From assembly GCF_032918005.1 (NCBI RefSeq), contig NZ_CP136628.1, forward strand, positions 5,751,501 to 5,815,500: 64,000 nucleotides of DNA, in the 5' to 3' direction. Positions within the stretch are counted from its first letter, which is position 1. Each line of letters opens with the position of its first letter. The notes beneath the pieces were generated by a model. It saw nothing but the letters and a program-made list of their open reading frames with translations. It did no database searches and had not been told where the DNA came from. The stretch is from Bradyrhizobium sp. NDS-1. Its GTDB lineage: Bacteria; Pseudomonadota; Alphaproteobacteria; Rhizobiales; Xanthobacteraceae. The position numbers were made by a program, and so were the translations under genes. This document shows, one piece after another, positions 45,081-53,689 of the stretch.

Positions 45081-47021
45081 ATGCTTCCGCGTGGCGTTTG
45101 CCTTACGACTGTTTTCGTTGGTGTCTCGATGCTGGCCGCCAGCGTCGGCGCGTTCGCCCAAGGGCCCGGCCATGGACATGGAAGGGGCGGACCACCAGGG
45201 CCAGCCGCAGCACCGGCAGCGCCACCAGCCATGGCCCGTCCGGCGGCGCCGCCAGCCATGGCGCGTCCCGCGCCGGCCGTCCAACCGCCAGCCATGCCGC
45301 AGCGGCCGGCGCCCCACATCGCCTCACCGCCGCCGCGTCAGTCCCCACATTTCAGCGCCCCGCGAGCCGCCCCCCAGGTGGCGGCGCCAAGGCGCGAATT
45401 CCATCGGGCGCCGGCAGCGCCGCAACGTCCGGCCATGGCGCCGCGGCCGACACCGCATATCGCAGCCCCTTCTCGCCCAAGTGCACCCCCGGCCGTGAGC
45501 GGGGGATCGGGACCGCCACGCGAGATGCTTTCGCGCCAATCCGCGGAACGCCAGGACCGCATCGACCGCTTGCAGCAACGCGTGCAGCAATTGCAATCGC
45601 AGAAGCCGGAAGGCGCAAGGGCGCAGCACCAGCAGCAACGGTTGTTGCAGTCGCAGAGCCGCCTTCTTGAGCGCGAGCAACGCGTCCAACAGCGCTCGCA
45701 GCACGTCGAGCAGCGACAGCGCGAGATGCTGTCGCGCCAGACGACGGAGCGCCAGACCCGCATCGATCGCCTGCAGCAGCGCGTTCAGCAATTGCAATCG
45801 CAAAAGGTGGAAGGCGCGCGAGCCCAACGCGAGCAGCAGCGGATGCTCCAGACCCAGAACCGCTTGCTCGGCCGTGAGCAGCGCGCGCAACAACTCGACC
45901 TGGCTCGTCAGCAGCGGCTCGGACTCCAGGCTCCGGAGGGGCGCGCTCCGGCGCTTGCGGCGGCCACGCAAGCCGCCGAGCGTGGACGATTTGCCGAGCG
46001 CTTCCGTCAGCAGACTACGCCACAAACCCAGGCGGCCCTCGTCGCCCGTCAGAGCGGCTGGGCGCCCCGGCAGGCTTGGCGTCACCGTCATCCTGCTGTG
46101 TTCGTGGCGTGGCTTGGGCCGGTGTTCTGGCCTTACGCCTATTCCGACATCTTCAACTACACCTTCTGGTCCTATGCCTACGAGCCCGGCTATTGGGCGT
46201 ACGCCTATGACGACTTTGTCGACACCGTGTTCTGGGGTGGTGACGGCCCCTATTCCGCCTATGCCAGCATCAACCCCAATGACTATCCGCAAGGCGGCAG
46301 CGGCCGCGCGCGGCCGCGCGCCAGCGTGAGCCCGCAGACGCTGCAGCAATTGTGCGGCGCACCGGATAAGGGCGTGACCGCCTGGCCGCTTGCCGATATC
46401 GCGCGGGCTGTGCGGCCGGCGCCGGAACAACGAGCACTGCTCGACGAGCTGAAGACCGCGGCTTCGGAAGCTGCCGATGTGTTCAAGGACTCCTGCGCGG
46501 AGACCTATGCACTGACTCCGCCTGGCCGCCTGCGCGCCATGATGAACCGCATCAGCGCGACGCTGGAAGCCGTCAAGATCGTGCGGCCGGCCCTGGAGAG
46601 GTTCTACAACTCGCTCAGCGACGAACAGCAGGCCCGCTTCAACGCGCTTGGCCCCCATGTCGGCGAGCGCGCGTCACAGCCGCAGGAAGCCGGCGCCGAG
46701 GCCTGCGGCGATCCCAAGTCCAGCCTGACCCAGTTGCCGATCCAGAGGATCGAGGCCGTGCTCCACCCCGCAGGTAAGCAAAAGGAGGCGCTCGACCGCC
46801 TCGGCGAAGCAACGGCGAAGGGCGTTGAGGGCCTACAAGCGGCCTGTCCGAACGATGTGCCTCTGACGCCGGTCGGACGGCTTGAAGCAATGCAGCACCG
46901 GCTCGAGGCCATGCTGACGGCCGCCAAGCTGGTCGAACCCGCGCTGGACGAATTCTATGCCACGCTCAGCAGCGAGCAGAAGGCGCGCTTCAACACGCTG
47001 CAACAGGTCGCAGGGCCATGA
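45081..47021 (+). CDS. Secreted Spy/CpxP-like protein with duplicated coiled coil
   Basis: The 646-residue protein has a signal peptide, a Pro/Ala-rich low-complexity region, a coiled coil with two near-identical 67-residue units (EMLSRQSAERQ and EMLSRQTTERQ starts, exactly 201 bases apart at 45522 and 45723), an aromatic segment (FWPYAYSDIFNYTFWSYAYE), and two C-terminal repeats each ending LSDEQQARFNAL or LSSEQKARFNTL. These tail repeats resemble the LTxxQ-type Spy/CpxP periplasmic chaperone motif. The start at 45081 (MLPRGV) has GGGAG eight bases upstream; the ATG two codons earlier is too close. It probably acts in envelope stress or scaffolding, but function is inferred. Confidence 0.75.
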   Translation: MLPRGVCLTTVFVGVSMLAASVGAFAQGPGHGHGRGGPPGPAAAPAAPPAMARPAAPPAMARPAPAVQPPAMPQRPAPHIASPPPRQSPHFSAPRAAPQVAAPRREFHRAPAAPQRPAMAPRPTPHIAAPSRPSAPPAVSGGSGPPREMLSRQSAERQDRIDRLQQRVQQLQSQKPEGARAQHQQQRLLQSQSRLLEREQRVQQRSQHVEQRQREMLSRQTTERQTRIDRLQQRVQQLQSQKVEGARAQREQQRMLQTQNRLLGREQRAQQLDLARQQRLGLQAPEGRAPALAAATQAAERGRFAERFRQQTTPQTQAALVARQSGWAPRQAWRHRHPAVFVAWLGPVFWPYAYSDIFNYTFWSYAYEPGYWAYAYDDFVDTVFWGGDGPYSAYASINPNDYPQGGSGRARPRASVSPQTLQQLCGAPDKGVTAWPLADIARAVRPAPEQRALLDELKTAASEAADVFKDSCAETYALTPPGRLRAMMNRISATLEAVKIVRPALERFYNSLSDEQQARFNALGPHVGERASQPQEAGAEACGDPKSSLTQLPIQRIEAVLHPAGKQKEALDRLGEATAKGVEGLQAACPNDVPLTPVGRLEAMQHRLEAMLTAAKLVEPALDEFYATLSSEQKARFNTLQQVAGP

Positions 47022-47039
47022 GGGTAGCGCGCCCTCGAC

Positions 47040-47903
47040 CTACACGACCGTTTTATGGCGCGCGATGCAGGTGCGCAGCACCTCGTCCATCGGCTTGCCC
47101 CACCAGTCGTTGGAGAAGATCTCGATCTCGGAATAGCCGGCAAAGCCCTGCGCTTCGACCGCGTGACGTACCGATTTGATGTCGATGACGCCGTCGCCCA
47201 TCATGCCGCGGTCGTTGAGGATGTCCTTGGTCGGCACCAGCCAGTCGCAGACATGGAAGGCGAGCAGGCGATCCTGGCCGGCACGCGCGATCTGGCCCAT
47301 CAGCTCCGGATCCCACCAGATATGATAGACGTCGAGCGCGACGCCGAGCATGCCGCTGCGGCCAGGATCGAGCCGGTCGCAGATGTCGAGCGCCTGCTTT
47401 GTCGTGTTCACGCAGGCGCGGTCGGCGGCGTAGGCCGGATGCAATGGCTCGATAGCCAGGGGCAAGTTCGCCTGCTTGGCGTAGTCCAGCATCTCGGCGA
47501 GCGCTTCCTCGACCTGTCCACGCGCCGCCGCGATGTCCTTCGACGCTGCGCTGCCCGGCCGCGAATATTGCGGCAGGCCGCCGACGACGAGGACGATGCA
47601 GGGCGCGCCCAGCGCCTTGGCTTCATCGACGCAGCGCCGGTTGTCATCACGCACCTCACTCCGGCGCGAGGGGTCCGAGGGGAACATGCCGCCGCGGCAA
47701 TAACCCGACAGATCGAGGCCGGCATCGCGCACCGCACGCGCGGCACGCTCGAGACCGACGGATGCGACCTGATCGCGCCAGGGATCAATGGCGCGGATGC
47801 CGTGCCTCGCACAGGCATCGACGATCGCGACGAGGTCACCCTGCTTGCGGACGGTCGCCGTGTTCAACGACAGCCAGCGGTGGTCGGATGAAAAGTCGCG
47901 CAT
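47040..47903 (-). CDS. Sugar phosphate isomerase/epimerase (AP_endonuc_2 TIM barrel)
   Basis: The 287-residue protein is a xylose-isomerase-like TIM barrel. Metal-binding residues are suggested by LPLAIEPLHP (Glu), LGVALDVYHIWWDPEL (Asp, His) and the C-terminal GYSEIEIFSNDWWG (Glu). Members isomerise or epimerise sugars, or eliminate from 3-keto-sugars and glycosides. The ATG overlaps the DUF993 stop (TGATG). It is the last gene of the import-plus-catabolism operon and is convergent with the Spy-like gene. Confidence 0.87.
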   Translation of the reverse strand: MRDFSSDHRWLSLNTATVRKQGDLVAIVDACARHGIRAIDPWRDQVASVGLERAARAVRDAGLDLSGYCRGGMFPSDPSRRSEVRDDNRRCVDEAKALGAPCIVLVVGGLPQYSRPGSAASKDIAAARGQVEEALAEMLDYAKQANLPLAIEPLHPAYAADRACVNTTKQALDICDRLDPGRSGMLGVALDVYHIWWDPELMGQIARAGQDRLLAFHVCDWLVPTKDILNDRGMMGDGVIDIKSVRHAVEAQGFAGYSEIEIFSNDWWGKPMDEVLRTCIARHKTVV

Positions 47904-49093
47904 CAGGGTTCGATACCGTGGGTGGCGAGCACGGCCTTCATCCTCCGTGTCGCGAGTTCAGGATTGGCGAGCAGGCCGGCCTTGTCGGCCAGACGGAACA
48001 GCTCAGCCAGATGCAATGTGGAGCGCGTGCTCTCCTGTCCCCCGACCATGGTGAAATGATCCTGGTGGCCGTTGAGATAGGCCATGAACACGACGCCGGT
48101 CTTGTAGAACCGCGTCGGCGCCTTGAAGATGTGTCGCGACAAAGGCACCGTCGGCCCCAGCACGTCGTGGAAGCCGGCTTCGTCGCCGGCTGCCAGCCGC
48201 GACAGTGCATAGGACGCTGCCGGCGCGATGGCATCGAAGATACCGAGCAGCGCATGCGAAAAGCCTTCGCTGTCGCCGGCGATCAGCTCGGCGTAGTTGA
48301 AATCGTCGCCGGTATACATCCTGATGCGCTTGTCGAGGCGGCGACGCATGTCGATCTCGCGCTGCTTGTCCAGCAGAGAGACCTTGACGCCGTCGACCTT
48401 GCCGGCGTTGCCATTGATGATGGCGACGGCCGTATCCATCGCCTTGTCGAGATCTCTCGTGCCCCAATAGCCCGTCAGCGCCGGATCGAACATGTCGCCG
48501 AGCCAATGGATGATCACGGGCTCGCGAACCTGCGACAGCACGCGGTCGTAAACCTTGGCATAGTCATCGGCGTTGCGGCCGAGCTTTGCCAGCGCACGCG
48601 ACGCCATCAGGATGATGCGGCCGCCGACCTTCTCGACCGCCGAGACCTGCTCCTCATAGGCGCGGATCACGTCGTCGATCGACTTGGCGTCTTCAACCGG
48701 GAGATGATCGGTGCCCGCGCCGGAGAACACCAGCGCGTTACGGCGCTTGGCGGCCGACACCGAGCGCGTGATCAGCTCCAGCGAAGTCGGCCAGTCCAGT
48801 CCCATGCCGCGCTGCGCGGTATCCATGGCCTCGGCGACGCCCAGGCCGAGATCCCACACGTGCTCGCGGAAGGCGATGGTCTTGTCCCAGTCGACGGCGA
48901 CCGACAGCCAGGGATCGTTGTCAGCGAAGGGATCGGCGACCGTGTGCACGGCCGAGAAGGCGATGCGGTTCAGCGGCCCCTCGAGCTTTGCGGGGAACGT
49001 GCGCGAGGCAGCGAGCCGGTAAGTCTCGATCGAGCGATCGGCCTTCGGCAGCTTGAGCGACAAAGACGACATGGGTTGGACGGGCTTATTCAT
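47903..49093 (-). CDS. DUF993, dihydrodipicolinate synthase-like protein
   Basis: The 396-residue protein belongs to DUF993, a group with the TIM-barrel aldolase look of dihydrodipicolinate synthases. Visible segments include VVDWDKTIAFREHVWDLGLG-like VAVDWDKTIAFREHVWDLG, NALVFSGAGTDHLP, EPVIIHWLGDMFDPALTGYW and KVSLLDKQREIDMRRRLD, where KVSLLD supplies a plausible Schiff-base lysine. Reaction unknown; an aldol cleavage of a keto-sugar acid or similar is plausible. The start at 49093 (MNKPVQPM) is after a family B repeat; the longer in-frame reading is translated repeat. Confidence 0.83.
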   Translation of the reverse strand: MNKPVQPMSSLSLKLPKADRSIETYRLAASRTFPAKLEGPLNRIAFSAVHTVADPFADNDPWLSVAVDWDKTIAFREHVWDLGLGVAEAMDTAQRGMGLDWPTSLELITRSVSAAKRRNALVFSGAGTDHLPVEDAKSIDDVIRAYEEQVSAVEKVGGRIILMASRALAKLGRNADDYAKVYDRVLSQVREPVIIHWLGDMFDPALTGYWGTRDLDKAMDTAVAIINGNAGKVDGVKVSLLDKQREIDMRRRLDKRIRMYTGDDFNYAELIAGDSEGFSHALLGIFDAIAPAASYALSRLAAGDEAGFHDVLGPTVPLSRHIFKAPTRFYKTGVVFMAYLNGHQDHFTMVGGQESTRSTLHLAELFRLADKAGLLANPELATRRMKAVLATHGIEP

Positions 49094-49110
49094 GATCTCG
49101 AACCTCTCCT

Positions 49111-49196
49111 CGTCATTGCGAGCGAAGCGAAGCAATCCAGAATGCCTTCGCGGCGCCAGTCTGGATTGCTTCGTCGCTTCGCTCCTCGCAATGACG
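49111..49196. repeat. Palindromic intergenic repeat, family B
   Basis: The element has perfect 12-bp ends CGTCATTGCGAG and CTCGCAATGACG and a long internal inverted repeat (GCGAAGCGAAGCAATCCAGA with TCTGGATTGCTTCGTCGCTTCG-like arms). It lies within the operon between the Gfo/Idh/MocA stop and the DUF993 start. Confidence 0.88.
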
Positions 49197-49229
49197 ATTT
49201 GGTAAACATCGCGACTGATCCAATAGACC

Positions 49230-50381
49230 TCACGCCTTGATCGGGGCGACGTCGATCCAGCGCCGCTCCTTCCAGCTCTTCAGCGCGCATTCGGCGAGCT
49301 GTACGCCCTTGGCGCCTTCGAGCAGGGTGAATTTGTAGGGGGCATCCTCGTAGACGTGCCGGATGAACATCTCCCACTGCTCCTTGAAACCGTTGTCGTA
49401 GGTGACGTTGTCGGGCAGCTTCTGCCAGTCGCCGTAGAAATCGTGCAATCGCTTCTCGTCGGGATTCCACACCGGACGGGGCGTCGCCTGTCGCGCCTGG
49501 ATCATGCAGTCGGTAAGACCTGCGACCGCCGAGCCGAGCGTGCCATCGACCTGGAAGGTGACGAGGTCGTCGCGATAGACGCGCGTCACCCAGGACATGT
49601 TGATGTGGGCGATGACGCCGCCCTCGAGCTGGAACGTGGCGTAGGCGGAATCGTCCGCGGTCGCCTTGTACTTCTTGCCCTGCTCGTCGTACCGCTCAGG
49701 GATGTCGGTATTGCCGATGCAGCTCACGCTCTGGACGTTACCGAAGAGATTGTCGAGGACGTAGCGCCAGTGACAAACCATGTCGAGGATGATGCCGCCG
49801 CCGTCCTCGTCGCGGTAATTCCAGGACGGCCGCTGCGCCTCCTGCCAGCCGCCTTCGAACACCCAATAGCCGAACTCGCCGCGCACCGAGAGGATGCGGC
49901 CGAAGAAGCCGGAATCCCGCAAAAAGGCGATCTTCTTCAGGCCCGGCAGGAACAGCTTGTCCTGCACCGTGCCGTGCTTGACGCCCTTGGCATTGGCGAG
50001 CTTCACGACCTCGAGCGCTTCCTCGAAATTCGTCGCGATCGGCTTCTCGCAATAGACGTGCTTGCCGGCATTGATGGCCTGGGTCAGAAGACCGGGCCGC
50101 GCCTGCGTGGTCGCGGCGTCGAAGAACATGGTATCGTTCTTGTCCGCGAGCGCAGCATCGAGGTCGGTGCTCCAGCGCGTGATGTTGAAGCGCCTGGCGA
50201 GCGCCTCGACCTTGTCGGCGCTGCGGCCGATCAGGATCGGATCTGGCATCACGCGATCGCCGTTCTTCAGGCGGATGCCGCCCTGGTCGCGGATCGCGAC
50301 GATGGAGCGGATCAGATGCTGGTTGAGCCCCATGCGGCCGGTGACGCCGTTCATGATGAGGCCGAGGCGTTGGGTGGTCAT
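49230..50381 (-). CDS. Gfo/Idh/MocA family oxidoreductase
   Basis: The 383-residue NAD(P)-dependent dehydrogenase has the EKP motif at 112-114 (YCEKPIATNFEE) and a C-terminal sugar-binding domain (WEGGWQEAQ-like VFEGGWQEAQRPSWNYRDED, and GGIILDMVCHWRYVLDNLFG). Instead of the usual GxGxxG it starts with MNGVTGRMG, a DapB-like nucleotide loop, which is a little unusual. The family oxidises sugars, inositols and glycosides, often at C3. It overlaps the enolase-superfamily gene by four bases and so belongs to the same pathway. Confidence 0.9.
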   Translation of the reverse strand: MTTQRLGLIMNGVTGRMGLNQHLIRSIVAIRDQGGIRLKNGDRVMPDPILIGRSADKVEALARRFNITRWSTDLDAALADKNDTMFFDAATTQARPGLLTQAINAGKHVYCEKPIATNFEEALEVVKLANAKGVKHGTVQDKLFLPGLKKIAFLRDSGFFGRILSVRGEFGYWVFEGGWQEAQRPSWNYRDEDGGGIILDMVCHWRYVLDNLFGNVQSVSCIGNTDIPERYDEQGKKYKATADDSAYATFQLEGGVIAHINMSWVTRVYRDDLVTFQVDGTLGSAVAGLTDCMIQARQATPRPVWNPDEKRLHDFYGDWQKLPDNVTYDNGFKEQWEMFIRHVYEDAPYKFTLLEGAKGVQLAECALKSWKERRWIDVAPIKA

Positions 50382-51775
50382 GCCAGTTGCTCCTGAAGTG
50401 ATTTTGGCTGTTCGAGCGGGCGCAGCGCCGACCAGTCCGGATGGCCCGAGGTCGCAAAGCCCGCAACATGAAGCGATCCCGTCAGGAGATCACCGTCGTG
50501 AATGGAGAGGCGGATGCCCTGCCCGGCATCGGCGTAGAGATCGGGATGCGCGGCCGCGAAGGCCGCAGCTTCGGCGAGAGGCGTCTCGCCAAAGCCGTCG
50601 ACATAGTGATGGCCGTTGCGCTCGGCATGGGTCACGCCGAGGAAGGCACCGAGCGCAAGGTCCTGCTGCACGGCAAGGCCTGCCTGGCAGGTGAGGTCTT
50701 CGCCGGTCACGAAGAACTTTTCGCCGCCCGCACTCCATTTCGCCGCGCGCGTCGCATTGACGATGGACTTGTAGAGGCCTTTGCAGGATTTCGACGATAT
50801 GCCGCAGTAGCCCAACGCCCGTGCTGCCGGGAACGCATCGTAGGAATCGTCGGCCTCATCGATAATGAAGCCATGCGAAGCCAGCGAGCCGAGCGGCGAT
50901 TGCCGCGTAATGTCGCGTGGCATCGGCTGCTCGACATAGAGCAAGCGCGTGGCGATCGAACGCAGCGCCGCATCATGATCGAGCCGTTCTATCAGCGCCT
51001 GTAACGCCGCGAGGTCGGCATACTGCTCGTTGGCGTCGAGCGTCACCTTGGTGCCGCGCCCGAGTGTATCCAGCTCCTTGCCGATCCGCACCAGCCGCGC
51101 CGCATCGGCCACAGGATCGCCCGACAGCTTGAGCTTGAAGTACTGAGCACCGGCATTTTCACGCGGATCGGCAACGCCGCCCTCGCCTTCGACGGCATCA
51201 TCAAGGCCGACCGTATGTCTGATGGCAACACGTTCCAGCGGCTCGCGGCCGGAAAGAAACGTCCTGATATCCCTCTCGCTCAGATCAGGAGAAAGCCGCG
51301 CATCGATACCCGCAATGTTGGCAGCCATTCCGTCGAAGAAACTGGTCCCGGCGGCGCGCAGTAGCGCATCGAGGACCGCTTTGTCGATCTCGGCCGGGCC
51401 GTAAGCCGCTGCGAGCGGCGGAATGTTCTTCTTCGCGCAGGTCGCGACCTGGGCACCGATGCACGAGGCATGCAGATCGAATGCTGTCTGGTACTCAGTG
51501 CGGGCAAGATAGAGCGCGCGTGCGATCTCCAGCGACCGACGCAACTCGTCCACCGTCTGAGCCGGCGACAGCTCCGGCCGCTTGTCGAACCATTTCGGCA
51601 CCAGCAGCTCGGCGCTGGCGCCGACCGCGGTGCCTCGGCCCTCGACCTCGATCTCGACCCGCACGAACAGCTGCGGCGTCGCGTTGATCGTGATCGCGCC
51701 AAAGCGGAACGGCCGGGCGAACTGCACGGGTCGTTCGAAGAAGGCGATGTCTCGCAGCTTCAGGCGCGGCGCCAT
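50378..51775 (-). CDS. Enolase superfamily enzyme (mandelate racemase/dehydratase-like)
   Basis: The 465-residue protein has the enolase-superfamily barrel ligands: a KLK motif (Lys214, Lys216 in YFKLKLSGD), Asp247 (LDANEQY), Glu282 (YVEQPM), and Asp306/Glu307 (IIDEADDSY), followed by GISSKSCKGLYKS with Lys332. Members abstract a proton next to a carboxylate to dehydrate or racemise. It is longer than most mandelate-racemase-type proteins (about 370-400), owing to an extended N-terminal half with LARTEYQTAFDLHASC. Exact reaction unknown. It starts four bases before the ABC ATPase stop region and overlaps the oxidoreductase gene. Confidence 0.85.
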   Translation of the reverse strand: MAPRLKLRDIAFFERPVQFARPFRFGAITINATPQLFVRVEIEVEGRGTAVGASAELLVPKWFDKRPELSPAQTVDELRRSLEIARALYLARTEYQTAFDLHASCIGAQVATCAKKNIPPLAAAYGPAEIDKAVLDALLRAAGTSFFDGMAANIAGIDARLSPDLSERDIRTFLSGREPLERVAIRHTVGLDDAVEGEGGVADPRENAGAQYFKLKLSGDPVADAARLVRIGKELDTLGRGTKVTLDANEQYADLAALQALIERLDHDAALRSIATRLLYVEQPMPRDITRQSPLGSLASHGFIIDEADDSYDAFPAARALGYCGISSKSCKGLYKSIVNATRAAKWSAGGEKFFVTGEDLTCQAGLAVQQDLALGAFLGVTHAERNGHHYVDGFGETPLAEAAAFAAAHPDLYADAGQGIRLSIHDGDLLTGSLHVAGFATSGHPDWSALRPLEQPKSLQEQLA

Positions 51776-51779
51776 GGTC

Positions 51780-52610
51780 TTAGTCCAGAGAACCTTGCGA
51801 GAAAAAGTGCTTGCGGATGCGCTGCACGAGCTCGGTGAAGACAGGATCGGCCATCGCGTCGAGCGAGCGCGGGCGCGGCAGCGGCACGTCGTAGATCGCG
51901 GCGATCGCGCCGGGGCGCTCGGTCATGACGAGCACGCGGTCGGCGAGGAATACGGCCTCGGGAATCGAATGCGTGATCAAGAGCACCGTCTTCTTCGTCT
52001 CGCGCTGGATCCGCATCAACTCGACATTCATGCGCTCGCGCGTCAGCGCATCGAGCGCGCCGAACGGCTCGTCCATCAGCATGATCCTGGGATCGTGCAC
52101 CAGCGCACGGCAGATCGAGGCGCGCTGCTGCATGCCGCCGGAAAGCTGCCAGGGCAGCTTCTTCTCGAATCCTTCGAGTCCGACCATCCTCAACAATTCC
52201 TTGGCGCGCGGGAGATATTTGTCCCGCGGCAGCCGCTTCATGTCGATCGGCAGCATCACGTTGCTGAGGATGTTGCGCCAGGGCAGGAGCAGCGCGTTCT
52301 GGAAGACGATGCCGACATTGCCGTGCGGGGTCGTCACCTTCTCGCCTTCGACCAGGATTTCGCCCGTGGTCGGCGGCAGCAGGCCCGAGATCAGCTTGAG
52401 CAGCGTGGACTTGCCGCAGCCGCTGGGGCCTACCACGACGAAGAACTCGCCGTCGTTGATGTGAAAGTCGAGCGGCCGCAGCGACGGCACATCGCCATCG
52501 CGCGTCCGGTAGGTCTTCGACACGCCTGACAGCTTGATGCCCGACGCCTCGCCGGCAGCCCGGTCGCTCACCAGTCTCAGATGTGCGGCCGGCTGCGCGG
52601 TTTCACTCAT
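51780..52610 (-). CDS. NitT/TauT-type ABC transporter ATPase
   Basis: The ATPase (276 residues from the ATG at 52610; a GTG at 52628 overlapping the binding-protein stop is an alternative start) has Walker A GPSGCGKST, signature LSGGMQQRASICRAL, Walker B RIMLMDEPFGALD and LLITHSIPEAVFLADRV, typical of the nitrate/taurine/thiamine-precursor group. It powers uptake of the solute bound by the protein encoded just upstream. It is followed closely by the enolase-superfamily gene, tying transport to catabolism. Confidence 0.92.
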   Translation of the reverse strand: MSETAQPAAHLRLVSDRAAGEASGIKLSGVSKTYRTRDGDVPSLRPLDFHINDGEFFVVVGPSGCGKSTLLKLISGLLPPTTGEILVEGEKVTTPHGNVGIVFQNALLLPWRNILSNVMLPIDMKRLPRDKYLPRAKELLRMVGLEGFEKKLPWQLSGGMQQRASICRALVHDPRIMLMDEPFGALDALTRERMNVELMRIQRETKKTVLLITHSIPEAVFLADRVLVMTERPGAIAAIYDVPLPRPRSLDAMADPVFTELVQRIRKHFFSQGSLD

Positions 52611-52624
52611 GACTGTCGCAGATT

Positions 52625-53617
52625 TCACGTGCCACTCTTCGGCAGATAGTCGTTGGTGTAGAAGGCCTTCGGGTTCTCCTTGGCCTTCGCATCGAGACCG
52701 CCATATTCGACCATCAGATTGACCGAGTCCGTCATGTTCTGGTCGGTAACCTGGAACGGCCGCTTGCCCTTGGTCTCCGCCGTTCGGTAGAGCGGAATGG
52801 TCAGCTCGAAACCTTGCGTCAGCGTGTCGATCTTCCCGCCCTTGGGGTTAGCGTCGAGGATCGCCTGCGCAGCGGCCCTCGGCTCCTTCTCGGCGGCTTC
52901 GACCGCCTTGGTCGTCGCCGACATGAAGCGGCGGACGAGATCGGCGTTAGCCTTCACATAATCGGTGTTGGCGATGACGCCTGACGACACCATGTTGATG
53001 CCGTAGTCGGCGAACTTGATCGGATAGACGTCCTTGCCGGTGGCGTCCTTGATCTTCATCGACTGGTCCATGACGTAACCGAGCAGGAGATCAGCCTGGC
53101 CGTTGATCACGGCGTTGAGCTTGGTCTGGCCGTCGCCGGCAACGGTTTTGAAGTCGCTTTCCTTCAGGCCGGTCTTCTTCAGGAACAGCGGCCAGATCTG
53201 GGTCATGGAATCGGCCGGCGTGATCGCGACCGTCTTGCCCTTGATGTCCTCGGGCTTCCTGATGTTCTTGTCGGCGAAGCCCATGGCGGACATCGGCGAG
53301 GTCTGCAGCAGAACGCCGGTCGCAACCACGGGCGCCCCCTTGATCGCAGCGCGCATCATGGTGGGGACGTCGACATAGCCGAAATCGGCGGTCTTGGCAG
53401 CGACGGCCTGCGTCGTCGCGGCCGAGCCGCGGCCTTCCTGGATCTCGAGGTCGATGCCCTCGGCGGCGTAGATGCCCTTGGCCTTGCCGTAATAGAACGG
53501 CGCGTGCTCGCCATAGACGTACCAGTTGAGCATCAGCACGACCTTGTCGGCGGCCTGCGCCGGCATGGCCGCGAAGGTCATCAGCACCGCCGAAACGGCC
53601 CCTATCCACTGCTTCAT
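52625..53617 (-). CDS. NMT1/THI5-like ABC transporter substrate-binding protein
   Basis: The 330-residue periplasmic protein has a signal peptide (WIGAVSAVLMTFAAMPAQA) and the NMT1/ThiY pattern VLMLNWYVYGEHAPFYYGKA, KGIYAAEGIDLEIQEGRGS, VAAKTADFGYVDVPTMMRA. Relatives bind pyrimidine thiamine precursors, riboflavin, or aromatic and sulfonate compounds. The ATG at 53617 follows GGGAG by eight bases. Its ligand is probably the starting compound of the downstream catabolic genes. Confidence 0.92.
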   Translation of the reverse strand: MKQWIGAVSAVLMTFAAMPAQAADKVVLMLNWYVYGEHAPFYYGKAKGIYAAEGIDLEIQEGRGSAATTQAVAAKTADFGYVDVPTMMRAAIKGAPVVATGVLLQTSPMSAMGFADKNIRKPEDIKGKTVAITPADSMTQIWPLFLKKTGLKESDFKTVAGDGQTKLNAVINGQADLLLGYVMDQSMKIKDATGKDVYPIKFADYGINMVSSGVIANTDYVKANADLVRRFMSATTKAVEAAEKEPRAAAQAILDANPKGGKIDTLTQGFELTIPLYRTAETKGKRPFQVTDQNMTDSVNLMVEYGGLDAKAKENPKAFYTNDYLPKSGT

Positions 53618-53643
53618 CGTCACTCTCCCTTTGCCGTTTTACG

Positions 53644-53661
53644 TCGGCCATTGTTGGCCGA
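53644..53661 (-). other. Stem-loop between permease and binding-protein genes
   Basis: A 7-bp stem TCGGCCA/TGGCCGA with a TTGT loop lies about 27 bases upstream of the binding-protein ATG within the operon. It may protect the abundant binding-protein transcript or separate its expression from the permease. Confidence 0.45.
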
Positions 53662-53689
53662 TCATCGTTTCACGTCAGAACCAAAATCC

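Noticed and set aside
49094..49135. N-terminal extension of DUF993 into upstream sequence
   Set aside because: The extra residues are encoded by the family B repeat and are not part of the family.
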